From Marivita sp. XM-24bin2 (GTDB lineage Bacteria; Pseudomonadota; Alphaproteobacteria; Rhodobacterales; Rhodobacteraceae): a DNA stretch of 59,615 bases. Below are positions 34,677 through 44,347 of this stretch, piece after piece. Within the stretch, counting starts at the first letter, position 1. Each line of letters begins with the position of its first letter. Location of the stretch: the NCBI GenBank assembly GCA_003149565.1, contig QCWH01000023.1, positions 1 through 59,615 on the forward strand, written 5' to 3'. Below the pieces are notes generated by a model. It saw nothing but the letters and a program-made list of their open reading frames with translations. It did no database searches and was not told the DNA's origin. The translations under genes and the position numbers were made by a program.

Positions 34677-34868
34677 CTTTTCCCGCATAGTCCTGAATTA
34701 ACTGTCGCGAGAAATTGCGTTTCACACAAATAATCCTTCGCTACTCGTTGCTGAGGTGCAGTTGACGTCGCGCCGCCGTGTTTGTCCGGGGGCTTGCCAA
34801 TCTTTTGCGCTTAGCGAACACTACGGCCACACCAAAAGACCAACGATAACAAACGACAGGGAAGTCTC

Positions 34869-36449
34869 ATGAAGACAATAGTAGCTATTTCTATGGCGGC
34901 TGCGCTGCTGGCCACAACGGCCTCGGTCAGTGCGGAAACACTGCGCTGGGCGCGGTCCGGCGATGCGCTGACGCTGGATCCGCACGCGCAGAACGAAGGT
35001 CCGACTCACACGATCCGCCACCAGATGTATGAACCGCTCATCATCCGTGACGTGACTGGTGCATTCGAACCGGCACTGGCCACCGACTGGGCGCCGAGTG
35101 CTGATGACCCCAACGTGTGGGTCTTCAATCTGCGGCAAGGCGTCAAATTCCACGATGGTGCGGATTTCACAGCCGAAGACGTTGTCTTCAGCTTCGAGCG
35201 AGCCAAGCAGCCAAATTCTGACATGAAAGAGCTTATCGGCTCGATCACCGAAGTACGTGCGGTTGATGATTACACCATCGAAATGGTCACCGACGGTCCG
35301 AACCCGATCTTGCCTTCGAATCTCACAAACCTCTTCATTATGGACAAGGGGTGGACCGAGGCGAATGACACGGTCAACGTTCAGGATTTCGAAGGCGGCG
35401 AGATCACCTATGCCACGACCAACGCCAACGGTACCGGCCCTTATGTGCTGCAAAGCCGCGAACCCGATGTGCGCACAGTCATGACGCGCAACGACAATTA
35501 CTGGGGGATCGATCAGTTCCCGATGGAAGTGACCGAGATTGTTTATACTCCGATCCAGAATGCGGCGACCCGAGTAGCGGCGCTTTTGTCAGGTGAAGTC
35601 GACTTTCTGCAGGATATGCCGGTTCAGGACCTTGATCGTGTGAACAACGCCGATGGTCTGGTTGTGAAACAGGCACCGCAGAACCGCGTGATTTTCTTCG
35701 GTATGAATCAGGGCGCGGATGACATCGAAGCGGACGATATCGACGGTGCCAACCCGCTCGCGGATGTTCGCGTGCGCAAGGCAATGTCGATGGCCATCAA
35801 CCGCGATGCAATCCGTCAGGTCGTGATGCGGGGGCAGAGCCAGCCTGCGGGCATGATCGCGCCGCCATTTGTGAACGGCTGGACCGAAGCAATGGACTCT
35901 GAGTCCACCACTGATATCGAGGGTGCGAAGGCGCTGATGGAAGAAGCGGGCTATGGTGACGGCTTCTCGATCCGTTTGGACTGCCCGAATGATCGCTATG
36001 TCAACGACGAGGCGATTTGTCAGGCCGCTGTTGGCATGCTGGGCCAGATTGGCGTGACGGTTAATCTTGATGCAAAGCCCAAGGCACAGCACTTCCCGCT
36101 GATCACCGACGGCCAGACCGATTTCTACATGCTGGGTTGGGGCGTGCCGACCTATGACTCCGAGTACATCTTCAACTTCCTTGTACATGGTCGCGAGTCC
36201 GACATCGGCACTTGGAACGGCACCGGGTTTGACAACGACGAGCTTGATGCGAAGATCGAGTCGCTGGCCTCGAACACTGATCTTGAGGCTCGCAATGCGG
36301 ATATCGCTGATATCTGGCGAGTCGTTCAGGACGAACAGCTCTACATTCCGATCCACCATCAGGTTCTGAACTGGGGCATGTCCGACAAGGTTGGCATCGA
36401 GGTCGATCCCGAAGATCAACCAAAGGTCAAGTACTTCACAATGAACTGA
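34869..36449 (+). CDS. Oligopeptide-type ABC transporter binding protein 1
   Basis: A 526-residue periplasmic solute-binding protein of family SBP_bac_5 (DppA/OppA). A signal peptide covers about residues 1-22 (ending SVSA). The conserved cluster LRQGVKFHDGADFTAEDVVF is at about 88-107. It delivers a ligand, probably a peptide or peptide-like compound, to the DppBCDF-type transporter downstream. It starts the operon and is followed by a strong GC hairpin that should make it more abundant than the membrane components. A second, related binding protein follows. Confidence 0.9.
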   Translation: MKTIVAISMAAALLATTASVSAETLRWARSGDALTLDPHAQNEGPTHTIRHQMYEPLIIRDVTGAFEPALATDWAPSADDPNVWVFNLRQGVKFHDGADFTAEDVVFSFERAKQPNSDMKELIGSITEVRAVDDYTIEMVTDGPNPILPSNLTNLFIMDKGWTEANDTVNVQDFEGGEITYATTNANGTGPYVLQSREPDVRTVMTRNDNYWGIDQFPMEVTEIVYTPIQNAATRVAALLSGEVDFLQDMPVQDLDRVNNADGLVVKQAPQNRVIFFGMNQGADDIEADDIDGANPLADVRVRKAMSMAINRDAIRQVVMRGQSQPAGMIAPPFVNGWTEAMDSESTTDIEGAKALMEEAGYGDGFSIRLDCPNDRYVNDEAICQAAVGMLGQIGVTVNLDAKPKAQHFPLITDGQTDFYMLGWGVPTYDSEYIFNFLVHGRESDIGTWNGTGFDNDELDAKIESLASNTDLEARNADIADIWRVVQDEQLYIPIHHQVLNWGMSDKVGIEVDPEDQPKVKYFTMN

Positions 36450-36456
36450 TCGAGCC

Positions 36457-36477
36457 GGCGCGCGCTTGCCGCGCGCC
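36457..36477 (+). terminator. Intra-operon GC hairpin after binding protein 1
   Basis: GGCGCGCG and CGCGCGCC form an 8-bp perfect GC stem around CTTGC, eight bases after the first binding-protein stop. There is no strict T-run, so it is probably an attenuator or 3' mRNA stabiliser. Confidence 0.6.
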
Positions 36478-36565
36478 TTGGCTTTGTGGTCAGTTGGTTC
36501 GTGCCAAAATGTCGCGGCCCAATTCCGGGGCGCGACATCGGTTTATTGAACCAAAGGAAGATCGA

Positions 36566-38131
36566 ATGAAACGTTCTATTCATTTGGCGGCTTTTCTTGC
36601 CGCGCTTGCTCCATTTGCTCAGGCTGAAGAATTCAAATGGGCGGTCACAACAGACCCGCAGACAATGGATCCGCACGCCGTCAACTCGGCCCCTGTTTTG
36701 GGTTTTCTCAACAATGTTTATGAAGGACTCGTTCGACGCGGTAAGGACATGTCGGTTGAACCCGCGTTGGCGACGTCTTGGGAGCCTATCGGCAACGGAG
36801 AGGGGTGGCGCTTTAACCTGCGCGAGGGCGTGACCTTCCATGATGGATCTGAGTTTACAGCGGAGGACGTCCTGTTTTCCTATCAGCGTGCGTCGGACGA
36901 GGTGTCGGACACGCGCAGTTGGTTCGCGCCTGTGTCTGATGTCGTGATGGTAGACGATTATACTGTCGATTTCATGACGACTGCGCCAAATCCGATTTTT
37001 CCTGGTTCGATCGCGAATTGGATGATCATGGACAGCGGTTGGGCTGAAGCAAACAACACAACTCTTCCCGACAAGGAGAACGGAAACTACGCTAGTCTGA
37101 ATACAAACGGGACGGGTGCCTTCCGCGTTACCTCGCGTGAGCCTGGTCTTCGCACGGTGCTTGAGCCTTTTGAGAATTGGTGGGGCGAAGCCGAGCACAA
37201 CATCACGCGCGCTGAGCTGACCCCAATCCAGAACCCAGCCACCGCGCTCGCGGCCCTGCTGTCGGGGGATGTCGATTTCATCAATCCGGTTCCGATACAG
37301 GACGTGGCGCGCCTGAACGAAAATTCAGACATAGATGTAATCCAGGGTATCGAAGCACGGGTGATCATGCTGGGTTTTCCACATGAAGCCGATACGCTGA
37401 AATATTCGTCTGAGACCAATGACGCCAATCCGTTTGCGGATGTACGTGTGCGGCAAGCCGTGGCGCACGCGATCAATGTGCCGGCGATCCTCCAAACGAT
37501 CATGCGCGGCAATGCAGAACCCGTCAGCCAGTTGGTCAGTCCGGCAATGCAAGGCTACGTCTCCGAGCTAGAGGCACGTCCGGAGTACAATCCTGACCGC
37601 GCCCGGGAACTTTTGGCTGAGGCCGGGTATTCAGACGGGTTCTCATTCGGCCTAAAGTGCCCGAACAATCGGTATCTGAATGATGAAGCCGTGTGTCAGG
37701 CAATTACCGGAATGCTGGCTCAAGTGGGAGTAACGGCCACTTTAGACGCGATGCCCGTCCAGAACTATTGGCCGGAACTGCGTGCTGACAATTATGATAT
37801 GTATCTCTTGGGCTGGTCGCCGGGTACATTTGATGCCGAGCATCCGATCCGCTTCCTTGCAGCTACGCCCAACGAGGAAAAGCGCGTTGGCAGCTGGAAC
37901 TTTGGCGGTTATTCAAACGCCCGTGTCGATGAGCTTTTGCCGATGATCCAGTCGGAAATCGACGCGGCGTCACGTCAGGCAATGATCGACGAAACCACTA
38001 AAATCCTTCAAGACGAGATGGCCTATGTGCCGATGTACGTTCAGCCGCTTGTGTGGGGCACCCGTAGCAACATCGAGCTTACACAGCGGCCAGACAACTT
38101 TTTCATCCTGCGTTGGGTGACGGTTAACTAA
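36566..38131 (+). CDS. Oligopeptide-type ABC transporter binding protein 2
   Basis: A 521-residue SBP_bac_5 protein with a signal peptide (about 1-18, ending PFAQA). It shares the layout of its neighbour (LREGVTFHDGSEFTAEDVLF, and a YSDGFSFGLKCPNNRYLNDE region matching the first copy), so the pair arose by duplication. Differences throughout suggest different ligands or affinities for the same membrane complex. ATG at 36566 follows AAAGGAAG. It too is followed by a stable hairpin. Confidence 0.9.
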   Translation: MKRSIHLAAFLAALAPFAQAEEFKWAVTTDPQTMDPHAVNSAPVLGFLNNVYEGLVRRGKDMSVEPALATSWEPIGNGEGWRFNLREGVTFHDGSEFTAEDVLFSYQRASDEVSDTRSWFAPVSDVVMVDDYTVDFMTTAPNPIFPGSIANWMIMDSGWAEANNTTLPDKENGNYASLNTNGTGAFRVTSREPGLRTVLEPFENWWGEAEHNITRAELTPIQNPATALAALLSGDVDFINPVPIQDVARLNENSDIDVIQGIEARVIMLGFPHEADTLKYSSETNDANPFADVRVRQAVAHAINVPAILQTIMRGNAEPVSQLVSPAMQGYVSELEARPEYNPDRARELLAEAGYSDGFSFGLKCPNNRYLNDEAVCQAITGMLAQVGVTATLDAMPVQNYWPELRADNYDMYLLGWSPGTFDAEHPIRFLAATPNEEKRVGSWNFGGYSNARVDELLPMIQSEIDAASRQAMIDETTKILQDEMAYVPMYVQPLVWGTRSNIELTQRPDNFFILRWVTVN

Positions 38132-38135
38132 AAAA

Positions 38136-38162
38136 TTTCGGGAGCATTTATGGCTCCCGAAA
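38136..38162 (+). terminator. Intra-operon hairpin after binding protein 2
   Basis: TTTCGGGAGC and GCTCCCGAAA form a perfect 10-bp stem with a 7-base loop directly after the stop codon, with an A-run before it. No T-run follows on the + strand, so read-through into the permease genes is expected. Confidence 0.6.
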
Positions 38163-38181
38163 ATAACAGACCGGGGGCGAG

Positions 38182-39162
38182 ATGCTCGCATATATTATTC
38201 GACGGGCTGGGCAATCTGCACTGGTTCTGCTGATTGTCGGGCTTGTCGCCTTTGCGATGTTCCGATTTGTCGGAGATCCCATCGACAATATGTTGGGACA
38301 GGAACGCACGGCGGAAGATATTGAGCGTCTGCGTGCGCAGCTTGGTCTCGATCAGCCGTTTGTCGTGCAATACTACAAGTTTCTCGAAGGGGCGGTGCAG
38401 GGCAATTTCGGCGTCAGTTACCGGCAGGGTCGCCCAGTGGCCGAAATCTTGTTGGAACGCGCCCCGGCCACGTTGGAACTTGCGATGGTGTCGGGTGTGC
38501 TGGCAATCCTGTTCGGTATTGCGCTGGGCGTTTTTACGGCCATCCGGCGGGACGGATGGCTTGCCAATGTGATCATGTCCGCGTCTCTGATTGGAGTGTC
38601 CTTGCCGACCTTCCTCATCGGTATCCTGCTGATCTACCTCTTCTCTGTTGAACTGGGCTGGCTGCCCAGTTTCGGACGCGGCGAAACCGTGGACCTTGGG
38701 GGGTGGTCCACTGGCTTCCTCACGGAAAGTGGGCTGAAAGCGCTGATCCTGCCTTCGATTACGCTGGGTCTTTACCAGATGACCCTGATCATGCGGCTGG
38801 TCCGATCCGAGATGCTCGAGGTGCTGCGCCAAGATTACATCCGCTTTGCCCGCGCGCGGGGTCTGCGTGACAGAGCCGTCAATTTCCGCCATGCGCTCAA
38901 GAACACGATGGTGCCGGTCATAACGGTGATCGGTCTCCAGCTTGGCGCGATCATCGCGTTCGCCATCATCACCGAGACGGTGTTTCAATGGCCGGGTGTT
39001 GGCTTGCTTTTCATCAATGCGATCCAGTTCGTCGATATTCCGGTGATGGCGGCATACCTGATGCTGATCTCGGTCATGTTCGTCGGGATCAACCTTCTCG
39101 TCGATATCCTCTACTTCTTCATTGACCCGCGCTTGCGGGCAGATCGGTCAGGAGGTCACTGA
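38182..39162 (+). CDS. Oligopeptide ABC transporter permease DppB-type
   Basis: A 326-residue inner-membrane permease with about six transmembrane helices. The opening LAYIIRRAGQSALVLLIVGL, with its N-terminal helix, and the cytoplasmic coupling region (YIRFARARGLRDRAVNFRHA) mark the DppB/OppB family. Together with the next gene it forms the translocation channel. Its stop overlaps the next ATG by one base. Confidence 0.93.
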   Translation: MLAYIIRRAGQSALVLLIVGLVAFAMFRFVGDPIDNMLGQERTAEDIERLRAQLGLDQPFVVQYYKFLEGAVQGNFGVSYRQGRPVAEILLERAPATLELAMVSGVLAILFGIALGVFTAIRRDGWLANVIMSASLIGVSLPTFLIGILLIYLFSVELGWLPSFGRGETVDLGGWSTGFLTESGLKALILPSITLGLYQMTLIMRLVRSEMLEVLRQDYIRFARARGLRDRAVNFRHALKNTMVPVITVIGLQLGAIIAFAIITETVFQWPGVGLLFINAIQFVDIPVMAAYLMLISVMFVGINLLVDILYFFIDPRLRADRSGGH

Positions 39163-40106
39163 TGTCGGATTTTCCCATTCCGGTTAAGCCGAAGTCGCGT
39201 TTGCGGATCGCGCTGGACAGCGACCTCTTCTACACATTCAAACGGTCCCCCGTCGCCATGGTGTCGGCAGCGGTGGTGTTGGTGCTTGTCCTCTCGGCGG
39301 TCTTTGCCCCGTTGATCGCACCGACCAATCCGTTCAACCCGGCATCGCTTAACCTGATGAACGGCTTTACGCCGCCGATGACACCAAATGCGTTCACCGG
39401 CGAAAGCTTTTTCATGGGAACCGACGACCAAGGGCGCGACGTGTTCTCCACCATCCTCTACGGCATGCGGATTTCGCTGTTTGTCGGTGTAGCAGCGGTG
39501 TTCTTTGCAATGGTGCTGGGGATCACGCTTGGCCTGATCTCAGGCTATGTCGGCGGCTGGACCGAAACCATCATCATGCGAACTGCCGATGTGCAACTGA
39601 CCTTCCCGTCGATCCTGGTCGCCATGCTGATCTTCGGTATTGCCAAGGGTGTGACGCCTGTTGAATACCGAGATCAGATGGCGATCTGGGTGCTGATCCT
39701 TGCCATTGGCCTGTCCGACTGGGTGCAATTTGCCCGCGTTGTGCGCGGTGCCACGCTGGTTGAGAAGAACAAGGAATACGTTCAGGCCGCCCGCCTGATC
39801 GGACGCACACCGACCGCCATCATGCTCCGGCACATCCTGCCCAACGTGCTTTCGCCGGTGCTGGTGATTGCGACTATTTCATTGGCGCTTGCGATCATTG
39901 CCGAGGCGACGCTGAGCTTCCTAGGCGTCGGTGCGCCACCCACCCAGCCTTCGCTGGGCACTCTGATCCGCATCGGCCAAGGGTTCCTTTTCTCGGGTGA
40001 GTGGTGGATCCTCCTCTTTCCGGCGATCACGCTTCTTGCTCTGGCGCTGTCGGTCAATCTTTTGGGCGACTGGTTGCGCGATGCACTGAACCCGAGGCTC
40101 CGCTGA
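39162..40106 (+). CDS. Oligopeptide ABC transporter permease DppC-type
   Basis: A 314-residue permease of the DppC/OppC family. It has the typical N-terminal cytoplasmic stretch before the first helix, the FFMGTDDQGRDVFSTILYG motif (about 84-102) and the coupling loop YVQAARLIGRTPTAIMLRHI. It pairs with the preceding permease. Its stop overlaps the ATP-binding gene start by one base, so the genes are coupled. Confidence 0.93.
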   Translation: MSDFPIPVKPKSRLRIALDSDLFYTFKRSPVAMVSAAVVLVLVLSAVFAPLIAPTNPFNPASLNLMNGFTPPMTPNAFTGESFFMGTDDQGRDVFSTILYGMRISLFVGVAAVFFAMVLGITLGLISGYVGGWTETIIMRTADVQLTFPSILVAMLIFGIAKGVTPVEYRDQMAIWVLILAIGLSDWVQFARVVRGATLVEKNKEYVQAARLIGRTPTAIMLRHILPNVLSPVLVIATISLALAIIAEATLSFLGVGAPPTQPSLGTLIRIGQGFLFSGEWWILLFPAITLLALALSVNLLGDWLRDALNPRLR

Positions 40107-41080
40107 TGGCTGATCCAGTTCTGTCGATCCGCGATCTTTCAGTCGAAATCCCCACTCGGCATGGCATCGTTCGCCCGGTGGACGGTGTAAGCTATGACAT
40201 TCAGGCGGGTGAAATCCTGGGCATTGTCGGCGAAAGCGGCGCGGGCAAGTCGATGGCGGGCAACGCCGTGATCGGGCTGCTCAATCCGCCTGCGCATATC
40301 TCGAAGGGAGAGATCTGGTTAAAAGGTCAGCGGATTGACCACCTCAAGGGCGACGCGATGCGGCGGCTTCGGGGCAAGGAAATCGGCATGGTCTTTCAGG
40401 ATCCGCTGACGTCACTCAATCCTCTTCTGCGGATTGGGGATCAGCTCACCGAAACCATGCTCACACACCTGCCGATCAGCCGGGCCGAAGCGGAAAAGCG
40501 TGCGGTGGCCGCTTTGGAAGAAGTCGGCATCCCCGGCGCGGCGGAACGTGTCAACAGCTATCCGCACGAATTCAGCGGCGGAATGCGGCAACGCGTGGTC
40601 ATCGCCTTGGCGCTTTGTGCAGAACCGTCGCTTGTAATTGCGGACGAACCGACGACAGCACTCGACGTGTCGGTGCAGGCGCAGATCATCGCTTTGCTGC
40701 GCCGCCTGTGCCGGGATCGCGGAACGGCGGTGATGCTGATCACCCACGACATGGGTGTGATCGCGGAAGCGACAGACCGAGTTGCAGTGATGTATGCCGG
40801 ACGCCTGGCGGAACTGGGACCAGTACGCGATGTGCTAACCCACCCGCAGCACCCCTATACGCACGGGCTGATGGCTTCGACCCCACTGGCATCGCAGGGC
40901 AAAAGCCGTCTGCACCAGATCCCGGGTGCGATGCCACGTTTGGATGCGGTGCCGGATGGATGTGCATTCAATTCCCGTTGTCCCCATGCAACTGACAAAT
41001 GCCGGCAGGCCCCGGTGCCGCGCCTGCGCAATGGTCAGGCCGCCTGCTGGTATCCTCTGGTCGATGAAAAGGTCATCTGA
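40106..41080 (+). CDS. Oligopeptide ABC transporter ATPase DppD-type
   Basis: A 324-residue ABC ATPase: Walker A (VGESGAGKS), signature (FSGGMRQR), Walker B (LVIADEPTTALD) and switch His (LITHD). The C-terminal oligopeptide-transporter extension with its Cys-rich end (FNSRCPHATDKCRQ) is of the type that holds an iron-sulfur cluster in some family members. It forms a heterodimer with the next protein. The start at 40106 gives the usual N-terminus. Confidence 0.94.
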   Translation: MADPVLSIRDLSVEIPTRHGIVRPVDGVSYDIQAGEILGIVGESGAGKSMAGNAVIGLLNPPAHISKGEIWLKGQRIDHLKGDAMRRLRGKEIGMVFQDPLTSLNPLLRIGDQLTETMLTHLPISRAEAEKRAVAALEEVGIPGAAERVNSYPHEFSGGMRQRVVIALALCAEPSLVIADEPTTALDVSVQAQIIALLRRLCRDRGTAVMLITHDMGVIAEATDRVAVMYAGRLAELGPVRDVLTHPQHPYTHGLMASTPLASQGKSRLHQIPGAMPRLDAVPDGCAFNSRCPHATDKCRQAPVPRLRNGQAACWYPLVDEKVI

Positions 41081-42042
41081 TGACGCTTGTTAGGGTCAAA
41101 AACCTCAGCCGTGTGTTCGACGTTTCGAAACCCTGGTTGAACCGGGTGATTGAACGCCGGTCGAAAGCCTTTTTGACGGCAGTCTCCGAGGTGGATTTCG
41201 AAGTGGAACCGCGTAGCACCTATGCGCTGGTCGGCGAAAGCGGGTCGGGGAAATCGACTATTGGCAAGATGCTGGTCGGTCTGCTGAAGCCGTCTTCCGG
41301 CACGGTCGAGATTGAAGGCATTGATCTGGCAAACGAAACCGACGCGGCCAAAATTGATGTCATCCGGTCGGATATCCAGATGATCTTCCAAGATCCCTAT
41401 GCCTCGCTCAATCCACGCTGGCGGGTGCGTGACATCATCGTGGAGCCGGTGGCCTCCCGCGGGGGCACGACCGAGGGTCTGGCGGAAAAGCTCTTGGAAC
41501 AGGTGGGTTTGTCGGTTCAGGACGCCGGAAAATTTCCGCATGAATTCTCTGGCGGTCAGCGGCAGCGTATTTGCATAGCTCGTGCATTGGCGTCAGAGCC
41601 GAACCTGATCGTTTGTGACGAGCCGACCTCGGCGCTTGACGTATCGGTGCAGGCGCAGGTTCTGAACCTGATGAGCGATCTGAAAGATGATTTCGGTCTG
41701 ACCTATGTGTTGATCAGCCATGACCTGACCGTGGTGCGTCACATGGCAGACAAGATCGGAGTGCTCTATCTTGGACGTCTCGTGGAAGAAGCGTCGCCGA
41801 ATGATCTCTTCGAAACGCCAAAACATCCATATACACAGATGCTCTTGGAAGCTGCGCCTCAGATGGATGGGTTCGGGCGCGAGGTCCAGCCACCCGAAGG
41901 TGAGATTCCGGACCCGATCAATCCTCCGTCTGGCTGCGCCTTCCATCCGCGCTGCCCGATTGCGCAGGACATCTGCAAAGGCCAGCGCCCCGAAATGCGG
42001 GTTCTGAACGGCACTCGTGTGGCCTGCCATCTGGCTGAATGA
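41080..42042 (+). CDS. Oligopeptide ABC transporter ATPase DppF-type
   Basis: A 320-residue ABC ATPase with Walker A (VGESGSGKST), signature (FSGGQRQR), Walker B (LIVCDEPTSALD) and a C-terminal Cys-containing extension (FHPRCPIAQDICKG). It is slightly divergent from its partner in the N-terminal 40 residues, as usual for DppF. The last gene of the operon is followed by a terminator shared with convergent ggpS. Confidence 0.94.
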   Translation: MTLVRVKNLSRVFDVSKPWLNRVIERRSKAFLTAVSEVDFEVEPRSTYALVGESGSGKSTIGKMLVGLLKPSSGTVEIEGIDLANETDAAKIDVIRSDIQMIFQDPYASLNPRWRVRDIIVEPVASRGGTTEGLAEKLLEQVGLSVQDAGKFPHEFSGGQRQRICIARALASEPNLIVCDEPTSALDVSVQAQVLNLMSDLKDDFGLTYVLISHDLTVVRHMADKIGVLYLGRLVEEASPNDLFETPKHPYTQMLLEAAPQMDGFGREVQPPEGEIPDPINPPSGCAFHPRCPIAQDICKGQRPEMRVLNGTRVACHLAE

Positions 42043-42044
42043 AC

Positions 42045-42067
42045 AACGGGGCCGATGTGGCCCCGTT
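42045..42067. terminator. Terminator between the peptide transporter and ggpS
   Basis: AACGGGGCC and GGCCCCGTT form a 9-bp perfect stem with a 5-base loop three bases after the ATPase stop and eight bases before the convergent ggpS stop. A/T ends on both sides suit use in both directions. Confidence 0.75.
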
Positions 42068-42074
42068 TGCCCGT

Positions 42075-43562
42075 TCAGGCAGCGGATTTCTGATGGCGTG
42101 GCAACAGGTCTTCGATCGACTGCCCCCAGCTTGATAGATCGTACAGCCGAACCGCGCGTTGCATCGCAAGCATACGGTCACGACGTTCCGGTTCTGACAT
42201 ATCCAGCGCTTGGCAAATCGCCACGTCCATGGATCGGTCCGAGAAGGGATTGGTCGCAACAGCTGCTTCAAGCTCGACAGCGGCTCCAGCGAATTCGGAC
42301 AGGACCAAAACCCCGTCGCCGTCGACACGCGAGGCGATGAACTCTTTGGCCACTAGGTTCATCCCATCAGCCAAAGGCGTGATCCATGCAACCGATGCAG
42401 CGCGGTAATAAGCGACCAAGTCCTTGAACGGGATAGCGCGAGACACAAGCGTAATGGGTTGCCAATCTAGCGATCCGAAGCGTCCGTTGATGCGCCCGGC
42501 TGCCTCTTCGATGGCGGATTGGATCTCTCCATAAGCCGCCATACCCCGGTTCGCGCTGACCGACACATGCATCAACTGAATCTTGCCACGCAGTTCGGGC
42601 CGTTCCTGCAAAATACGTTCAAACGACCGAAGCTGTTCGATCCCACCTTTGGTATAGTCCGTACGACCGACGGACAGAATGAGTTTACGATCCCCGAGGT
42701 CTTGAAGCAGTTCAGCGGCCCGCGCTTGCGTTGCGTTCTCGCGAGCGCGGGATTGGATATAGTCCACATCGACACCAACCGGCGCGACGCTCAGTTGCAC
42801 GCTCCCGTTAGGCCCACGCAGGATGGATGGCACCTGTCGCTCGGTAAGGGCGGTGCCCTCTGCGATCAGGTCGTCCGGTACCTTCGCCCGCTTGGCGATC
42901 TCTACGTCCATGAGACTTTGTACAACGGCCGCAAAATTGGTGGCGTAGCGGGGAATATGAAACCCAACGCTGTCGCAGGCCATTAGGCTTTCGACGATCT
43001 CTTTCCGCCACGGTAGTACGTTGAACATATCCGGCGCCGGAAAGGGCGTGTGGTGGAAAAAGGCGATCTTCACGTCAGGACGCATCTGACGCAAATAGCC
43101 GAGAACCAGCCACAGATTGTAATCATGCACCCAGACCAAAGCGCCCTGTGCAGCTTCGGCTGCGGCGGCTTCGGCAAAGCGCCAATTTACTTCACGAAAG
43201 TTCGGCCAATCGACCGGGTCATAGTTATAGCGCTCCTTGAAGCTGTGAAGGATCGGCCAAAAAGCTTCCTTGGACGTGACGTGATAAAACTCGTGAACCT
43301 GTTTTTGTGTCAGAGGCAGCCGCGACACGGAATATGAACCAAAGCTGTCTTCGACTTCGATCTGGGGCTCCCAACCGGGATCATTGGCATCCTCAGCAAG
43401 CTTCCACGCGACCCACGCGCCATGGTCGACTTTTCCAAAAAAACTCTTCAAAGTTGGGACGATGCCGTTAGGGCTTTTATTTTCGCGAAGAACGGTTTTG
43501 CCATTCTCCTCGACCTCTTCATAAGGTTGGCGATGGTAGACGATCACAAGATCGGAGGACAT
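42075..43562 (-). CDS. ggpS: Glucosylglycerol-phosphate synthase
   Basis: A 495-residue retaining glycosyltransferase of family GT20. Over its length it follows the GgpS pattern rather than that of trehalose-phosphate synthase: SSDLVIVYHRQPYEEV at the start, SPNGIVPTLKSFF, TSKEAFWPILHSFKERYNYD, and WVHDYNLWLVLGYLRQ followed by FFHHTPFP. It transfers glucose from a nucleotide sugar (ADP-glucose in cyanobacteria) to glycerol-3-phosphate. A phosphatase and a glycerol-3-phosphate dehydrogenase precede it in one operon with overlapping ends, which supports the assignment. The start at 43562 shares one base with the phosphatase stop. The product would protect cells against salt stress. Confidence 0.88.
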   Translation of the reverse strand: MSSDLVIVYHRQPYEEVEENGKTVLRENKSPNGIVPTLKSFFGKVDHGAWVAWKLAEDANDPGWEPQIEVEDSFGSYSVSRLPLTQKQVHEFYHVTSKEAFWPILHSFKERYNYDPVDWPNFREVNWRFAEAAAAEAAQGALVWVHDYNLWLVLGYLRQMRPDVKIAFFHHTPFPAPDMFNVLPWRKEIVESLMACDSVGFHIPRYATNFAAVVQSLMDVEIAKRAKVPDDLIAEGTALTERQVPSILRGPNGSVQLSVAPVGVDVDYIQSRARENATQARAAELLQDLGDRKLILSVGRTDYTKGGIEQLRSFERILQERPELRGKIQLMHVSVSANRGMAAYGEIQSAIEEAAGRINGRFGSLDWQPITLVSRAIPFKDLVAYYRAASVAWITPLADGMNLVAKEFIASRVDGDGVLVLSEFAGAAVELEAAVATNPFSDRSMDVAICQALDMSEPERRDRMLAMQRAVRLYDLSSWGQSIEDLLPRHQKSAA

Positions 43563-44347
43563 CAATAACTCCCTGGAGTTGGATGAAGGTTAAAGGCCGC
43601 AATAGCCTCTAGTATGCCCGCAGCACCTTCGCCGCGCGCGCGATGAATTCGGGGGGATTCGGGGAGAGCGTCGTACAGCGCTTGCTCTGAGCCTCCGACG
43701 GCAACGGCGAATAGATCGTCCGCAGTCAACATCGACATGTCGTTCAGAGTGTCTCCTGCCGCAAGTACACGGTGTGGCGCTATGCCAAGAGAATCGATCA
43801 ATCGGCGTAGAGTTGGCCCTTTCGACACGCCCTCGGGCAAGACGTCGACAAAACGGTTGTCGGATACGAGCACATCGACACCCAGAGCCCGCACGGACTC
43901 AAGGTCACGCACATTAAAACCCTCGGGTGAAATGTTGTAGCTGAGGCGGTGGCGGAAGGGTGTATCCTGAAGGGTCAAACCGTCGATATCTTGCATCAGC
44001 TTCTGGACCGGGTCGGCCTTGTCTTGCCAAGCTTTTGCAATCGGAGATTCAAATTCGGCATTCGGTAAAATCACACCGGGTGAGAATACCTGAGCGATTG
44101 TCGTGCCGACATCTGCAATGACGTATTCTGGAATCGGGATTCCGTATGTGTCACAATGTTCGTGGATGAACTCGGGATGCCGGCCCGTTACGAAAATCAG
44201 GCCGACGGTCGCACGGTTGTCCTCAATCCAGTTGTAAAGCTCTTCTCGGTCCGCAGCGGTTCCGCCAAGGAAGGTGCCATCAAGATCAGTCGCAAGAACG
44301 AAGTCTTTCTCGTAGATATTCGGTCTGATCGGGACGTGAATTGTCAT
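43562..44347 (-). CDS. HAD-family phosphatase, probable glucosylglycerol-phosphate phosphatase
   Basis: A 261-residue HAD hydrolase of the sucrose-phosphatase-like subgroup. Motif I is ATDLDGTFLGG (nucleophile Asp near residue 20), motif II is in IFVTGRHP, and motifs III and IV are in KGPTLRRL and AAGDTLNDMSML. It most likely dephosphorylates glucosylglycerol phosphate to glucosylglycerol. In some bacteria the phosphatase and synthase are fused in one protein; here they are separate and overlapping. It starts four bases inside the end of the dehydrogenase gene. Confidence 0.8.
   Translation of the reverse strand: MTIHVPIRPNIYEKDFVLATDLDGTFLGGTAADREELYNWIEDNRATVGLIFVTGRHPEFIHEHCDTYGIPIPEYVIADVGTTIAQVFSPGVILPNAEFESPIAKAWQDKADPVQKLMQDIDGLTLQDTPFRHRLSYNISPEGFNVRDLESVRALGVDVLVSDNRFVDVLPEGVSKGPTLRRLIDSLGIAPHRVLAAGDTLNDMSMLTADDLFAVAVGGSEQALYDALPESPRIHRARGEGAAGILEAIAAFNLHPTPGSY

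Larger units (their letters stand above)
34528..34868. other. Island right end and promoter region of the peptide transporter
   Basis: About 340 bp without a gene. It holds the shared 14-bp site (34567-34580), the right att repeat (34661-34676) and about 190 bp of chromosome upstream of the first oligopeptide-binding protein, with RBS-like GACAGGGA just before its ATG. No clear promoter boxes stand out. Confidence 0.5.

Noticed and set aside
42075-43562. Trehalose-6-phosphate synthase (otsA)
   Set aside because: The sequence blocks follow GgpS, and the operon has gpsA with a phosphatase instead of a typical otsB.
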